A stretch of 17,995 nucleotides of DNA from Anaerolineae bacterium (GCA_017303735.1 JAFLCF010000087.1:1-17995); one strand, 5' to 3'; counted from the first letter of the stretch, positions 9,001-15,408 are shown. Notes: generated by a model not told the origin, from the letters alone. Program-made: numbers and translations.

Positions 9001-9469
9001 GGTTAATGATGGAAGCGAGAACTATAAACGCCAAAGAGCGACTATCCTTTTTTTACGGGGCTTATGCCTGCGAGAACAACAGTTATGGGAAATATCTCTC
9101 CAGGACCAGGAGCAAGCCTTCAACCTTTATGTGGAATTAAAAGATATGGCTGGACAAGCTCATGTCTTGTTAGAAATCGGCTTCCTTTATGAGTTTATGA
9201 ATAGCTACGATGACGCTCGAATACACTATATGGATGCTTATCGTTTGTATAAAAAAAGCCGAGATAAAAAGGGGTTGGCAAACGCAGTAGAACACCTCGG
9301 TGTCTTAGAGTTTCGTGTACGTATGTATGTACAAGCTATTGAAAATCTTGAAGAAGCACAAAAGCTGTATATAGAGCTTGGCGAAGGTAGCAAGGCATCC
9401 AGTTTAGAAGCTGATATTACAGATGCTAGAACTGGTTTAAAAAATCAAAGTGGCAATTTGGAGGAATAA
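6074..9469 (+). CDS. NB-ARC-like STAND ATPase with long C-terminal TPR array
   Basis: A 1131-residue signal-transducing ATPase of the STAND (NLR-like) class, expected to sense a ligand through its C-terminal repeats and oligomerise on ATP binding. Walker A is GQGGTGKTS at 48-56, Walker B is SILIFDSFE at 125-133, a sensor-type KIIIIAR lies at 153-159, and the NB-ARC/AP-ATPase GHPLAL motif is at 209-214. A winged-helix-like VLHDAIKF lies near 307-314. From about 410 to 830 and again from about 960 to 1120 the protein is a chain of TPR-type helix pairs (for example ALGQKAKIVE, ALRNLGDLYM, LLEIGFLYEF, AVEHLGVLEF). No N-terminal effector domain exists: the P-loop starts only 47 residues in. The next gene starts one base after its stop, so the two products are probably made together. 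The ribosome site before the ATG is weak. The gene is AT-rich compared with the methyltransferase upstream. Fold call is firm; an anti-phage role is inferred from neighbours. Confidence 0.88.
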   Translation: MSNSKKNIIKSKIETRKKDLFFGREREISYISRWLYGHDRGGVLQVVGQGGTGKTSLVREVINTPEFSLDKKFEGRVVWVDCADIQNRILEGIFTSIRQQLKIQTFDNKSKIVEQINSYIQDNPSILIFDSFETLENNDAIISFISHISRRAKIIIIARQMFKEFHRSSDTIVIELSSFSFQEASELIRKRIPELSREEGEQIIKLTSGHPLALGLVIDLLHQGGSINDILKTNYPRDRVLGTVIERFLRTLGESEIWQREIIIAASFFNGPSQMVNWAIVADLNYSELPIDVLKSQSYITQASSGYVLHDAIKFSILQQVSPEKSEIYEKRFTDLYKSMTKTKDQTLLENEWSNITKAIEVAFKNKQFTIAWDIVTNVKEFIFASNYIKEYLYWADTAIEAAEKKGDKLTLAYLIDDRSEGYLYSGRYEEALIDLKSIVNGNELSNYLPIRLSALIKIGEIYLAQKQLEESLGIFESALGIARNVESKTSEVSILINTALIYSQLGVKQKSLIFLDQAIFLAEGIGDRLSVANALGQKAKIVEKTDPYNAIEIYQRILIIHDELGNKAGRMRALRNLGDLYMSLEKLENAEEIYLDLLRVDSVLGAKSYLAPVLNALAEIRMLSRDFSASIDYAQNALRLAREHGDLRHEVNSLLVIADNQRELGNFKIAAETYEKVLKLNSRIKAKNSTTSIYLKLGEVYESIFQNESEFGTFDKALQYYQTAQFEAEKTKDIDISEITKVQLSGLFIKAYQKSNNQDYYKKALEILKTIKTEKEFIQILCRESYGKAYFSHYLQVKEKTELEKAREYLQNAFDFALSQDNLPKWLDLLPVLSKIYFEQAQAVNWEKIWELGTKAIKELARSKDATYTDRVASTIAESVQIASKKGDSNFAIQQLIEITEYFQNSELETPDAIQQALNNLRRDLGEEKFTLLYASAKGKLTSNIASMLEESRTLMGNQQFEFAARKLSDALNLLVNDGSENYKRQRATILFLRGLCLREQQLWEISLQDQEQAFNLYVELKDMAGQAHVLLEIGFLYEFMNSYDDARIHYMDAYRLYKKSRDKKGLANAVEHLGVLEFRVRMYVQAIENLEEAQKLYIELGEGSKASSLEADITDARTGLKNQSGNLEE
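9460..9464 (+). promoter_or_regulatory. Strong Shine-Dalgarno GGAGG that decides the ATPase start
   Basis: GGAGG lies inside the last codons of the STAND gene, six bases before the ATG at 9471. It favours that ATG over the in-frame GTG at 9450, which has no such site and would overlap the preceding gene by 20 bases. The one-base gap between stop and start implies translational coupling. Confidence 0.8.
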
Positions 9470-9470
9470 C

Positions 9471-10778
9471 ATGATTAATGCTGCGAATATTCTAGTTGCT
9501 AAGCATACTGCTCTCAAAAACTGGCATTTAAAAGATATGCCTCCTTTTCATGGGGTTCCCTCTGGAAACCTCCATGAATTGATGAATATTTTTGTTGACC
9601 GCGAAGAAGAAGTCACGCAAGCCTTGTTAACTTTGGATAAAGGCGAGAATGTCCTTGTGCGTGGCATGGTGGGCATTGGTAAAACCGCTTTTATCATGGC
9701 AGTGCTTTACCAAATGGAAAAGCAATACAATACAATTGGACATGAACTACTGCCAATCCATATCCGCCAATTTTCGGGTTGTACTCGTGAAGATTTACAA
9801 AAAATCATTGTTTATTCTCTGGCAAAGCGACTGGCACCTAGAGATAAAACATCTCGCGAGATTCTTTCCGCAATCACCGGCGAGGAAATAACACAGTCAC
9901 GCTCTCGCGGTTTGAATGTTGGGTTTGAGGTACAGATTCCACAAATCTTTGCTGCTAAAACAGGTGGTGAAGTAGGTGGAGATATTTCTACGAAACTCAA
10001 CATAGAATTACCTGAATACTATCTCGAGAAATTGCTAAATATTGCGATTAAAAAAAAGGGGTATAAGAGGGTCGTCATTGCCATTGACGATTTAGAGCGT
10101 GCTCCAAATCAGCATAGCATTAAAGCAATGCTCGAATCTTCCTTGGATTTGCTTCGAGATCACAATAGCTCCTTTATTCTCACAGGTAGAACTTTGACTA
10201 TTCTTGAGGATGTCTATGCTTCTGCCTCTGGTTTGAATATTTTTAATACAACTATTCCGCTTAAACCATTAACTCCTGAGCAGCTACGCCAGGTGGCAGT
10301 GAATACGCTCAATGTTGTCCGAGAAGCAAACGACTATCAAAGTGTGGATCCGTTCACCGATGAAGTTATTCGTACTATTTCATCAAGGTCGTTCGGTATT
10401 CCACGTCAGTTTATGGTGCTGTGCAGCAAAATTTTAGATATAGCAATCGAAAAAGGAACTGAAAAACTTGACTCTGAAGCTTTTGAAATAGGCTTTGCAA
10501 AGTTCCAAGATGAATTGGCTCAAAGAGAGGTCCCTCCCGATATCCGACGCGTCCTATATCTTGGACTTCAACAAGGCGGATTTTCTATTGCCAAGGATGC
10601 CGACCTGGACAAGGTGTTTGAGGTATTAGGCGTTACAACACTTCGTCAGTTTGTTGATTTTGCAGATAACCTGGTTCACCAAGACATGTTGCAGAGGTTT
10701 ACAGACTCCCGAGGTGAGGTGTTATACAGGCTGGTGCCTGGTATTGAGAAACTTGCAATGAGCGGGAAACCTGATTAA
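9471..10778 (+). CDS. Cdc6/ORC-like STAND ATPase with C-terminal winged helix
   Basis: A 435-residue AAA+/STAND-type ATPase. Walker A is GMVGIGKT at 65-72, Walker B is VVIAIDDLE at 201-209, sensor 1 is FILTGRT at 235-241, and SFGIPRQF near 307-314 fits the sensor 2 region of the ORC/Cdc6/TniB group. Residues about 350-430 look like a winged helix-turn-helix (PPDIRRVLYLGL, later LVHQDMLQRF). Between the Walker motifs lies an unusual glycine-rich, beta-like stretch at about 147-172. The start was set to 9471 because of the GGAGG site; a GTG seven codons upstream is the alternative. The gene sits one base after the TPR-STAND gene, and its own stop overlaps the ATG of a small frame (TAATG), so it lies in the middle of a coupled set that ends in a DUF262 nuclease. 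It may load, gate or activate that nuclease or the STAND partner. I recognise the fold but not a named family. Confidence 0.85.
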   Translation: MINAANILVAKHTALKNWHLKDMPPFHGVPSGNLHELMNIFVDREEEVTQALLTLDKGENVLVRGMVGIGKTAFIMAVLYQMEKQYNTIGHELLPIHIRQFSGCTREDLQKIIVYSLAKRLAPRDKTSREILSAITGEEITQSRSRGLNVGFEVQIPQIFAAKTGGEVGGDISTKLNIELPEYYLEKLLNIAIKKKGYKRVVIAIDDLERAPNQHSIKAMLESSLDLLRDHNSSFILTGRTLTILEDVYASASGLNIFNTTIPLKPLTPEQLRQVAVNTLNVVREANDYQSVDPFTDEVIRTISSRSFGIPRQFMVLCSKILDIAIEKGTEKLDSEAFEIGFAKFQDELAQREVPPDIRRVLYLGLQQGGFSIAKDADLDKVFEVLGVTTLRQFVDFADNLVHQDMLQRFTDSRGEVLYRLVPGIEKLAMSGKPD

Positions 10779-11047
10779 TGAGGCTGATTCGACAAAGAAA
10801 AATTCATGTTGGTGAGGATGTTTTCGTTTACAAAGATCTTTATCTTTTGACAATGAACGAAGGAAAATATTTACTTTTCAAGTAAATCGACAAGAAAACC
10901 TGCAAGCTAATAAAAGTTTATGTTGTTGATGGAAATCAGTCCTTACAGGTGAATATATTGCCTGTGAAGTCCCTACAAGATCAATGTAGTAAAACCAAGA
11001 GCCCAATTTCAGCCACTGCACCAACTGCAACTCACAACACGCCATAG
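10778..11047 (+). pseudogene. Small coupled reading frame broken by one in-frame TAA
   Basis: An ATG at 10778 overlaps the stop of the ATPase gene (TAATG) and opens a frame of 35 codons ending in TAA at 10883-10885. Beyond that stop the same frame stays open for 53 more codons to a TAG at 11045-11047, right in the ribosome site of the next gene (GAGG at 11050-11053). Without the internal TAA it would give an 88-residue basic, beta-strand-rich protein (GEDVFVYKDLYLL, GKYLLFK before the stop, LIKVYVVDGNQSL after it) filling the gap with tight spacing on both sides. I read it as a small gene with a nonsense mutation. A genuine 35-residue microprotein or a non-coding spacer are alternatives. I do not recognise the family. 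Confidence 0.45.
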
Positions 11048-11060
11048 AAGAGGAAAATCC

Positions 11061-13118
11061 ATGAAAGCAGATAGCCTGAAAATATCAAAAGTATTTAGCA
11101 GCGGTGGTGATGTCCATTACATGCTGCCGCATTTTCAGCGAGAGTATGCCTGGGAAAAGGAGAACTGGCAGACTTTATTGAATGATGTCATTGGACTTCA
11201 TGATGAATATAACCCTGAAAAACAATCAGAACATTTCATGGGCGCCTTGGTAGTCATTAATGACGGCACTAGGAATGGTGTTGTGCCCGCTTTCAAATTG
11301 GTGGATGGCCAGCAGCGCCTTACGTCCATTTCTCTAATGTTGTGCGCATTGAGCAATATTGTTGAAGAAAGCCACCCTCCGCTCCACAAACGCATGCGTC
11401 GTCTGCTCACAAACCCTGATGAGAGCGATATTCTTTTTTATAAACTGGTTCCGACTAAAAAATACGGGGATCGAGAAGCTTACTTTGCAATGATAAACGG
11501 GGAGGAATTTCCCAAGGGGATTGATTCGAAGATCCCTGACGCGTACCGCTTTTTTCTTAAAGAACTTGAAACAAGAATAAAGACGAACACGGTTAACCCC
11601 GACCACCTTTTCCTTGTGCTGTCCAATAGTCTTCAAGTCGTCTTTATTGACCTGGACCAGGGTGAGCGTCCCTATGAAATATTCGAAAGCCTGAATGCAA
11701 AGAATAAGCCTCTGACACAGGCGGATCTAGTTCGTAACTATATCGCTATGAAGTTGCCAGAAAAGAAACAGGCAGAGATATTTGATAAATACTGGTCCAT
11801 GACTGAGACTTTGTTACAGGATAAGAGAACCGTTGGAAGGTCTGGGTTGGGGGAGTTAACGGCATTCCTTCGTCATTACTTGACCATGCAAAATGGGGTT
11901 CTTTGTAACGAACGACATGTGTACGAACGCTTCCGTGATCGCATTGAGAATGAATACCCAACACCTGAGCTATTTGAGAATGAAATTGCAACTCTAAGGA
12001 AGTTCGCTGAATACTACGATCGTTTACTTCGCCCTGAACATGAACCAGAAAACGATATTCGAACCAAATTGCGCCGCTTGAATGTTCTTGAAATTTCTAC
12101 GGCCTACCCATTTTTAATGCAGGTCTATGAAGCATATAGTGAAAAGAAACTTTCACGCGAAGAGTTTGTTGAAGTTCTTGATGTCTTGGAGAACTATATC
12201 GTTCGACGTTATCTAACGAGTGAACCAACAAACTACCTCAACAAAATGTTTCCGACGTTGTGGAGAGAGTTGAGTCCGACTAAGCTTGCAGAAACACTGA
12301 AGAAGGTGATAATCACAAAGTATTATCCATCTGACAGTAACATCAAACGCGACCTTGTTACCGAAAGAATGTATGGGCGAGGAAGCCAGGCGCGGGAAAA
12401 AATAGTCCTTGTGTTTGAGTCAATAAATCGATATCTGTCGATCAAAAATCATTCTGGTGGGTATACAGTATTAGATAATGCCCCCACGGTGGAACATATC
12501 ATGCCGCAGACTCTGAGTGCAGAATGGAAATCTCATTTGGGCTCAGACTGGGATCAGATATTCAAGGACTACCTGGATACGATCGGGAACCTGACTCTTG
12601 TTACGCAAGAGTGGAACGGTGAATTGTCTAACTCTCGATTTGAGAAAAAGAAGGGGCTTTTATCCTCTCATGCGTTAAAACTCAATAGCGAATATTTTAG
12701 CCAGCCAGTAGACAAATGGGATGACAAGGCTATACAAATCCGTGCTAATTTTCTTATTGAAGCGATTTTAGCCATCTGGCCAGAACTAGGAACTCCCCCA
12801 GCGCCTCAAAAATCAACTGGCAGAAAACCCAAGTCACTGACAATATTGGGGCAATCTTTTGTGGTGAACTCCTGGCGAGATGTTGCCTACTATACCGCCC
12901 AAGTTGCTAGTGATGTTTCGGATGATTTTGATACAAAGATTGCTGATCAGATGCAGTCCTATTTTGACAAGCAGGAGTTTCAAAGCGCTTGCAGGCAACT
13001 GCCTAACGGATGGTGGCTGTATTTGAATTTGTCAGCTGTCAGCATAAAGAGTTTTTGCCATAATGTGATTGCATTGGCAGGGATTCCAGATGATGCTTGG
13101 CAATTAGAAGAAGAATGA
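11061..13118 (+). CDS. DUF262-DUF1524 (GmrSD-like) HNH nuclease
   Basis: A 685-residue protein of the GmrSD/type IV restriction group, where an NTP-using DUF262 domain is joined to an HNH-type DUF1524 nuclease. DUF262 signatures are PHFQREYAW at 23-31, VDGQQRLTSI at 81-90 and FESLNAKNKPLTQADLVRN at 208-226. The DUF1524 part carries VEHIMPQTL at 477-485 with the catalytic-type His479, IGNLTLVT at 508-515, and SNSRFEKKK at 523-531. After a Pro/Lys-rich linker (about 578-592) comes an extra C-terminal domain with SWRDVAYY and YLNLSAVSI, a pattern I associate from memory with tails of restriction-like proteins. Known members cleave modified phage DNA, so that is the expected activity. The start has GAGG seven bases upstream. 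It is the only clear nuclease in this plus-strand set and so the likely effector of the two ATPases before it, though it could also act alone. Confidence 0.92.
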   Translation: MKADSLKISKVFSSGGDVHYMLPHFQREYAWEKENWQTLLNDVIGLHDEYNPEKQSEHFMGALVVINDGTRNGVVPAFKLVDGQQRLTSISLMLCALSNIVEESHPPLHKRMRRLLTNPDESDILFYKLVPTKKYGDREAYFAMINGEEFPKGIDSKIPDAYRFFLKELETRIKTNTVNPDHLFLVLSNSLQVVFIDLDQGERPYEIFESLNAKNKPLTQADLVRNYIAMKLPEKKQAEIFDKYWSMTETLLQDKRTVGRSGLGELTAFLRHYLTMQNGVLCNERHVYERFRDRIENEYPTPELFENEIATLRKFAEYYDRLLRPEHEPENDIRTKLRRLNVLEISTAYPFLMQVYEAYSEKKLSREEFVEVLDVLENYIVRRYLTSEPTNYLNKMFPTLWRELSPTKLAETLKKVIITKYYPSDSNIKRDLVTERMYGRGSQAREKIVLVFESINRYLSIKNHSGGYTVLDNAPTVEHIMPQTLSAEWKSHLGSDWDQIFKDYLDTIGNLTLVTQEWNGELSNSRFEKKKGLLSSHALKLNSEYFSQPVDKWDDKAIQIRANFLIEAILAIWPELGTPPAPQKSTGRKPKSLTILGQSFVVNSWRDVAYYTAQVASDVSDDFDTKIADQMQSYFDKQEFQSACRQLPNGWWLYLNLSAVSIKSFCHNVIALAGIPDDAWQLEEE

Positions 13119-13137
13119 TCAAGGTGGATGTCCTTGA
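13119..13137 (+). terminator. Weak hairpin just after the DUF262 gene
   Basis: TCAAGG (13119-13124) pairs with CCTTGA (13132-13137) across a 7-base loop, immediately after the stop codon. No T-run follows, so this is at best a weak terminator or an mRNA 3'-end stabiliser. Confidence 0.3.
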
Positions 13138-13155
13138 ATTGGGAAATTAAATCAT

Positions 13156-13256
13156 CAACTATTCAGGTTAACACTAATTGCCTAACAAAATCTATGTCGG
13201 AAAAGCCGTATTTTGGCAAAAATCTGTAAATCAATTACGGTTACCCTGAATAGTTG
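13156..13256. repeat. 101-bp element with 17-bp inverted termini (possible MITE)
   Basis: The left end caactattcaggttaac (13156-13172) is the reverse complement of the right end at 13240-13256 with one mismatch in 17, leaving a 67-base centre with no gene. A TCA triplet lies one base outside each end (13152-13154 and 13258-13260), which might be a 3-bp target duplication but could be chance. It may be a miniature inverted-repeat transposable element, or a large RNA hairpin between the convergent genes. No transposase is seen in the window. Confidence 0.5.
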
Positions 13257-13432
13257 GTCAGTTGGAGCATACCAACCTAGACTATATAGGTGATACTAGT
13301 CTCTTGGATTCTCTTTCGATTGGAGTTTTTTCACCTGCCAATTGTCCTGCCCGTCAGATTCTCATAGCACATGACGAGGGGGAGTTTGCAACACCTATTG
13401 GAAAGTTGGAAATCAGTGGGAAAAAGGGTTGA
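13250..13432 (+). pseudogene. Coding remnant, possibly DprA/SLOG-like fragment
   Basis: A 60-codon open frame runs from just after a TGA at 13247 to TGA at 13430-13432. It lacks a good start codon and ribosome site. Its translation looks like real protein: NLDYIGDTSLLDSLSIGVFS followed by PANCPARQILIAHD. A hydrophobic strand, then Ser-Pro-x-x-Cys-Pro and an Ile-Leu helix, resembles the nucleotide-binding loop region of DprA/SLOG-fold proteins as I recall them. The fragment is far too short for a full SLOG domain and starts inside the right terminus of the 101-bp inverted-repeat element, which may have helped truncate it. I interpret it as a decayed gene. The family assignment is tentative. 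Confidence 0.4.
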
Positions 13433-13449
13433 ATAACAATAGATCAACC
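13421..13449 (-). terminator. Intrinsic terminator of the ATPase-TOPRIM operon
   Basis: Read on the minus strand, GGTTGA (13449-13444) pairs with TCAACC (13432-13427) across an 11-base loop. A C and then five T residues follow (13425-13421). It lies about 30 bases after the stop of the TOPRIM-like gene, where a terminator is expected. The stem is short, so strength is uncertain. Confidence 0.45.
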
Positions 13450-13478
13450 GGCCTCAATGTACAAATGATATGGGGAAA

Positions 13479-14138
13479 CTATTGAAATGCATGAATGAAA
13501 CCTTGAAAACTTTTAATGTGATTAATGTTTTCGTATCTCTGCTTAATTTTTTTAAAATATTGTTCTTCAAGCACAATACCTGGATTTTTCTTGTTGTACC
13601 ATTTTTCTTCACCATAAACATCGCTGATTCCAAGTCGTAAATAGTTGTAAGCGAAAGTCGCTCTATTCATTGCTTTTTTAGGATGATTTGGTAAGTTTTC
13701 AGGATCTTCGGCACGAATGTCAAACTTTACATAGTATTCTCGTAATAAATTGTTATTCGGTTTTTTTCTAAATATATCCCTGTTGCCGAGCAACCATGTT
13801 TCAAGGCAAAAATGTTGAACGATATATTTGACTTCCACTCGACATCCAAGTTTTTCAACCTGCTCTTTAGCTTCTTCTAATTTTTCATTGTAGCTTTTGT
13901 TCTCGGAATCAAGCGCAATAACTAACCTGTCAATACTTTTTGTGTTATTTACATCTTCAATAGCCGCACTCACTCTTCCCCAAATTGGCTGACCTAACCC
14001 GTGATAAACCAAAAAATTATTTTGTGTGAATTCGGTCAAATAATCCACGCTTCTTAAGTTTGGGTTTACCAAGGTGATCCATTTTTGATAGATTTTTTTT
14101 GCTGCTTTCTCTCCTTCCACTATTACGTAGATATTCAT
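13479..14138 (-). CDS. TOPRIM-like small protein, partner of the ABC-type ATPase
   Basis: A 219-residue protein with features of TOPRIM-fold nucleases of the OLD/RloB/DUF4276/DUF4435 type. The N-terminal strand ends in the acidic motif VEGE (Glu8, Glu10), a second strand ends in LVIALDSEN (Asp77, Glu79), and CLETWLLGNRDIF (111-123) matches the conserved Glu-x-Trp-Leu-Leu segment seen in such proteins. These residues would bind metal for nucleic-acid cleavage. Its ATG overlaps the stop of the ATPase gene by 4 bp (ATGA), with GAGGGA just upstream, so the pair is translationally coupled. In PARIS the AriA ATPase restrains the AriB TOPRIM effector, and in OLD proteins the two domains are fused; by analogy this is the likely effector. 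It is shorter than I expect for AriB, so a distinct ATPase-TOPRIM type is possible. The fold assignment is from motifs only. Confidence 0.72.
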   Translation of the reverse strand: MNIYVIVEGEKAAKKIYQKWITLVNPNLRSVDYLTEFTQNNFLVYHGLGQPIWGRVSAAIEDVNNTKSIDRLVIALDSENKSYNEKLEEAKEQVEKLGCRVEVKYIVQHFCLETWLLGNRDIFRKKPNNNLLREYYVKFDIRAEDPENLPNHPKKAMNRATFAYNYLRLGISDVYGEEKWYNKKNPGIVLEEQYFKKIKQRYENINHIKSFQGFIHAFQ

Positions 14139-15244
14139 TCTATTCCCTCACTGTAAAATGGATCGTTGACCAATTGGAAATATTTATCCTGCTTTGATGC
14201 ACTATATCGTGCTACTAATTTATCCCCATAAGCGAATGATACTTTTGATCCATTTCGATGAGCGACATACCAGTTTTCTACAGGAAATTTAGTTATTATG
14301 TATGGGTGGTGACTTGTAATAAAAACCTGCTTGGTTAGATTTGAAGAAAGTAAAACATCGGGTAAAACGTTTATTGCACTTATGCCTAATGAATTTTCGT
14401 ATTCGTCTATCAAATAAATAATATCTTCTGGAAGCGCAAGTAAATCTGTTATTATCAGTAAGGCTTTTTGTAAACCAGAAGACAATTCATCTAATCTAAT
14501 CCATTTCTTCACATTTCGCTCTCGAACACAAAAAACAGGTGTAGAACTTAGTGGAATTTCAATGGATTCTAATTTATCGCTGGATATTATTTTTGCTTCA
14601 GTAATAAAATCAAATGATTGCATATAGAAATTGACGATTTTTTCATACACGCCAGCAAAATGAGTTTTTAGCAAAGAAAGCCTTAAGTTAAGCCCCAAAT
14701 CTGCTTTGTAAAGTTCATTTAAGTCTTGACTCTCACCAATTTTTCTCAATACATTTGCGTTAATGGCTTGAAATCCGGCGTTGCGCTCAACATCATCTCT
14801 AAAAAAACTTCTTCGTAATATTCTCGAAAAACCTTCATGGAGAGGTTTTATTAAGTCCTCTTCACGCAAAGTGGAAATTGCCATCTCGTTTTTCGGAGGT
14901 TTAATAGAGGCATTTCCCTGAAACGATAAGGTGGTTTTATCTCTTTCAATTATTTTATGATCATTTAAAAGCAATTCTTCATACACAACAATTGGTTTAT
15001 TTTCCTCTACATCTGTAGATATTTTCCATGAGTATTTCTTGTCCTCGATACCAACCGTTAGATTCCAATTGCTATTTGCTGCCCCAATTACATTTTTGGC
15101 TACATGTGATCCAAGATTAAAAATTGTATTAAGTAAACGGGTTTTTCCTGTACCCGAATCACCTACAATCAAGTTCACATCTTGGAATTCAGTTTCCTGG
15201 AATTCCCATTCGGTTCCAGAATATTGGTATTTTAATATTTTCAT
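14135..15244 (-). CDS. ABC/AAA15-type ATPase of a defence pair
   Basis: A 369-residue ATPase with an SMC/ABC-like head, of the AAA_15/AAA_21 group used in OLD, PARIS and retron-linked systems. Walker A is GDSGTGKT at 28-35, a Q-loop-like region ends in AISTLREED at 122-130, the ABC signature is LSSGLQK at 254-260, Walker B is IIYLIDEYENSL at 275-286, and the H-loop is TSHHP at 310-314. There is no coiled-coil arm as in SMC/Rad50, only a compact helical insert at about 130-220. It has no nuclease domain of its own; the coupled downstream TOPRIM-like gene would supply it. The ATG at 15244 has AAGGA seven bases upstream. A TATAAT lies about 76 bases before the start. The pair is AT-rich beside the GC-richer MoxR-VWA operon, consistent with separate acquisition. 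The ATPase class is secure; PARIS-like function is inference. Confidence 0.88.
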   Translation of the reverse strand: MKILKYQYSGTEWEFQETEFQDVNLIVGDSGTGKTRLLNTIFNLGSHVAKNVIGAANSNWNLTVGIEDKKYSWKISTDVEENKPIVVYEELLLNDHKIIERDKTTLSFQGNASIKPPKNEMAISTLREEDLIKPLHEGFSRILRRSFFRDDVERNAGFQAINANVLRKIGESQDLNELYKADLGLNLRLSLLKTHFAGVYEKIVNFYMQSFDFITEAKIISSDKLESIEIPLSSTPVFCVRERNVKKWIRLDELSSGLQKALLIITDLLALPEDIIYLIDEYENSLGISAINVLPDVLLSSNLTKQVFITSHHPYIITKFPVENWYVAHRNGSKVSFAYGDKLVARYSASKQDKYFQLVNDPFYSEGIE

Positions 15245-15320
15245 TTAGTATTCCTTATTAAGGTAATTCAAGCCAAATAAGCATTTTTAATTAACGGAAA
15301 ACTTGGGTGCTTACAGTAAA

Positions 15321-15326
15321 ATTATA
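15321..15326 (-). promoter_or_regulatory. Candidate -10 box for the ATPase-TOPRIM operon
   Basis: A perfect TATAAT is present on the minus strand, with a 10-base A-tract (15342-15351 on that strand) in the -35 region instead of a TTGACA-like box. It lies in the gap between the upstream operon's terminator and the ATPase start, which fits a dedicated promoter. The missing -35 keeps confidence low. Confidence 0.35.
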
Positions 15327-15375
15327 CACTTATCCATTCCCTTTTTTTTTTCGAATATTTGGAATAGCCAACTTT

Positions 15376-15405
15376 AAAAAAAGCGAGGCTTTTTTGCCTC
15401 GCTTT
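15376..15405 (-). terminator. Strong intrinsic terminator of the MoxR-VWA operon
   Basis: A perfect 10-bp stem AAAGCGAGGC/GCCTCGCTTT closes a 6-base loop (15380-15405). On the minus strand it is followed by a run of seven T residues ending at 15376. It starts three bases after the stop codon of the VWA gene and separates the MoxR-VWA operon from the ATPase-TOPRIM pair. The plus-strand flank (TTTCTATTATT) is weaker. Confidence 0.88.
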
Positions 15406-15408
15406 CTA

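Noticed and set aside
9450..9470. GTG at 9450 as start of the Cdc6-like ATPase
   Set aside because: It would overlap the STAND gene by 20 bases without a ribosome site, whereas the ATG at 9471 has GGAGG at ideal spacing.
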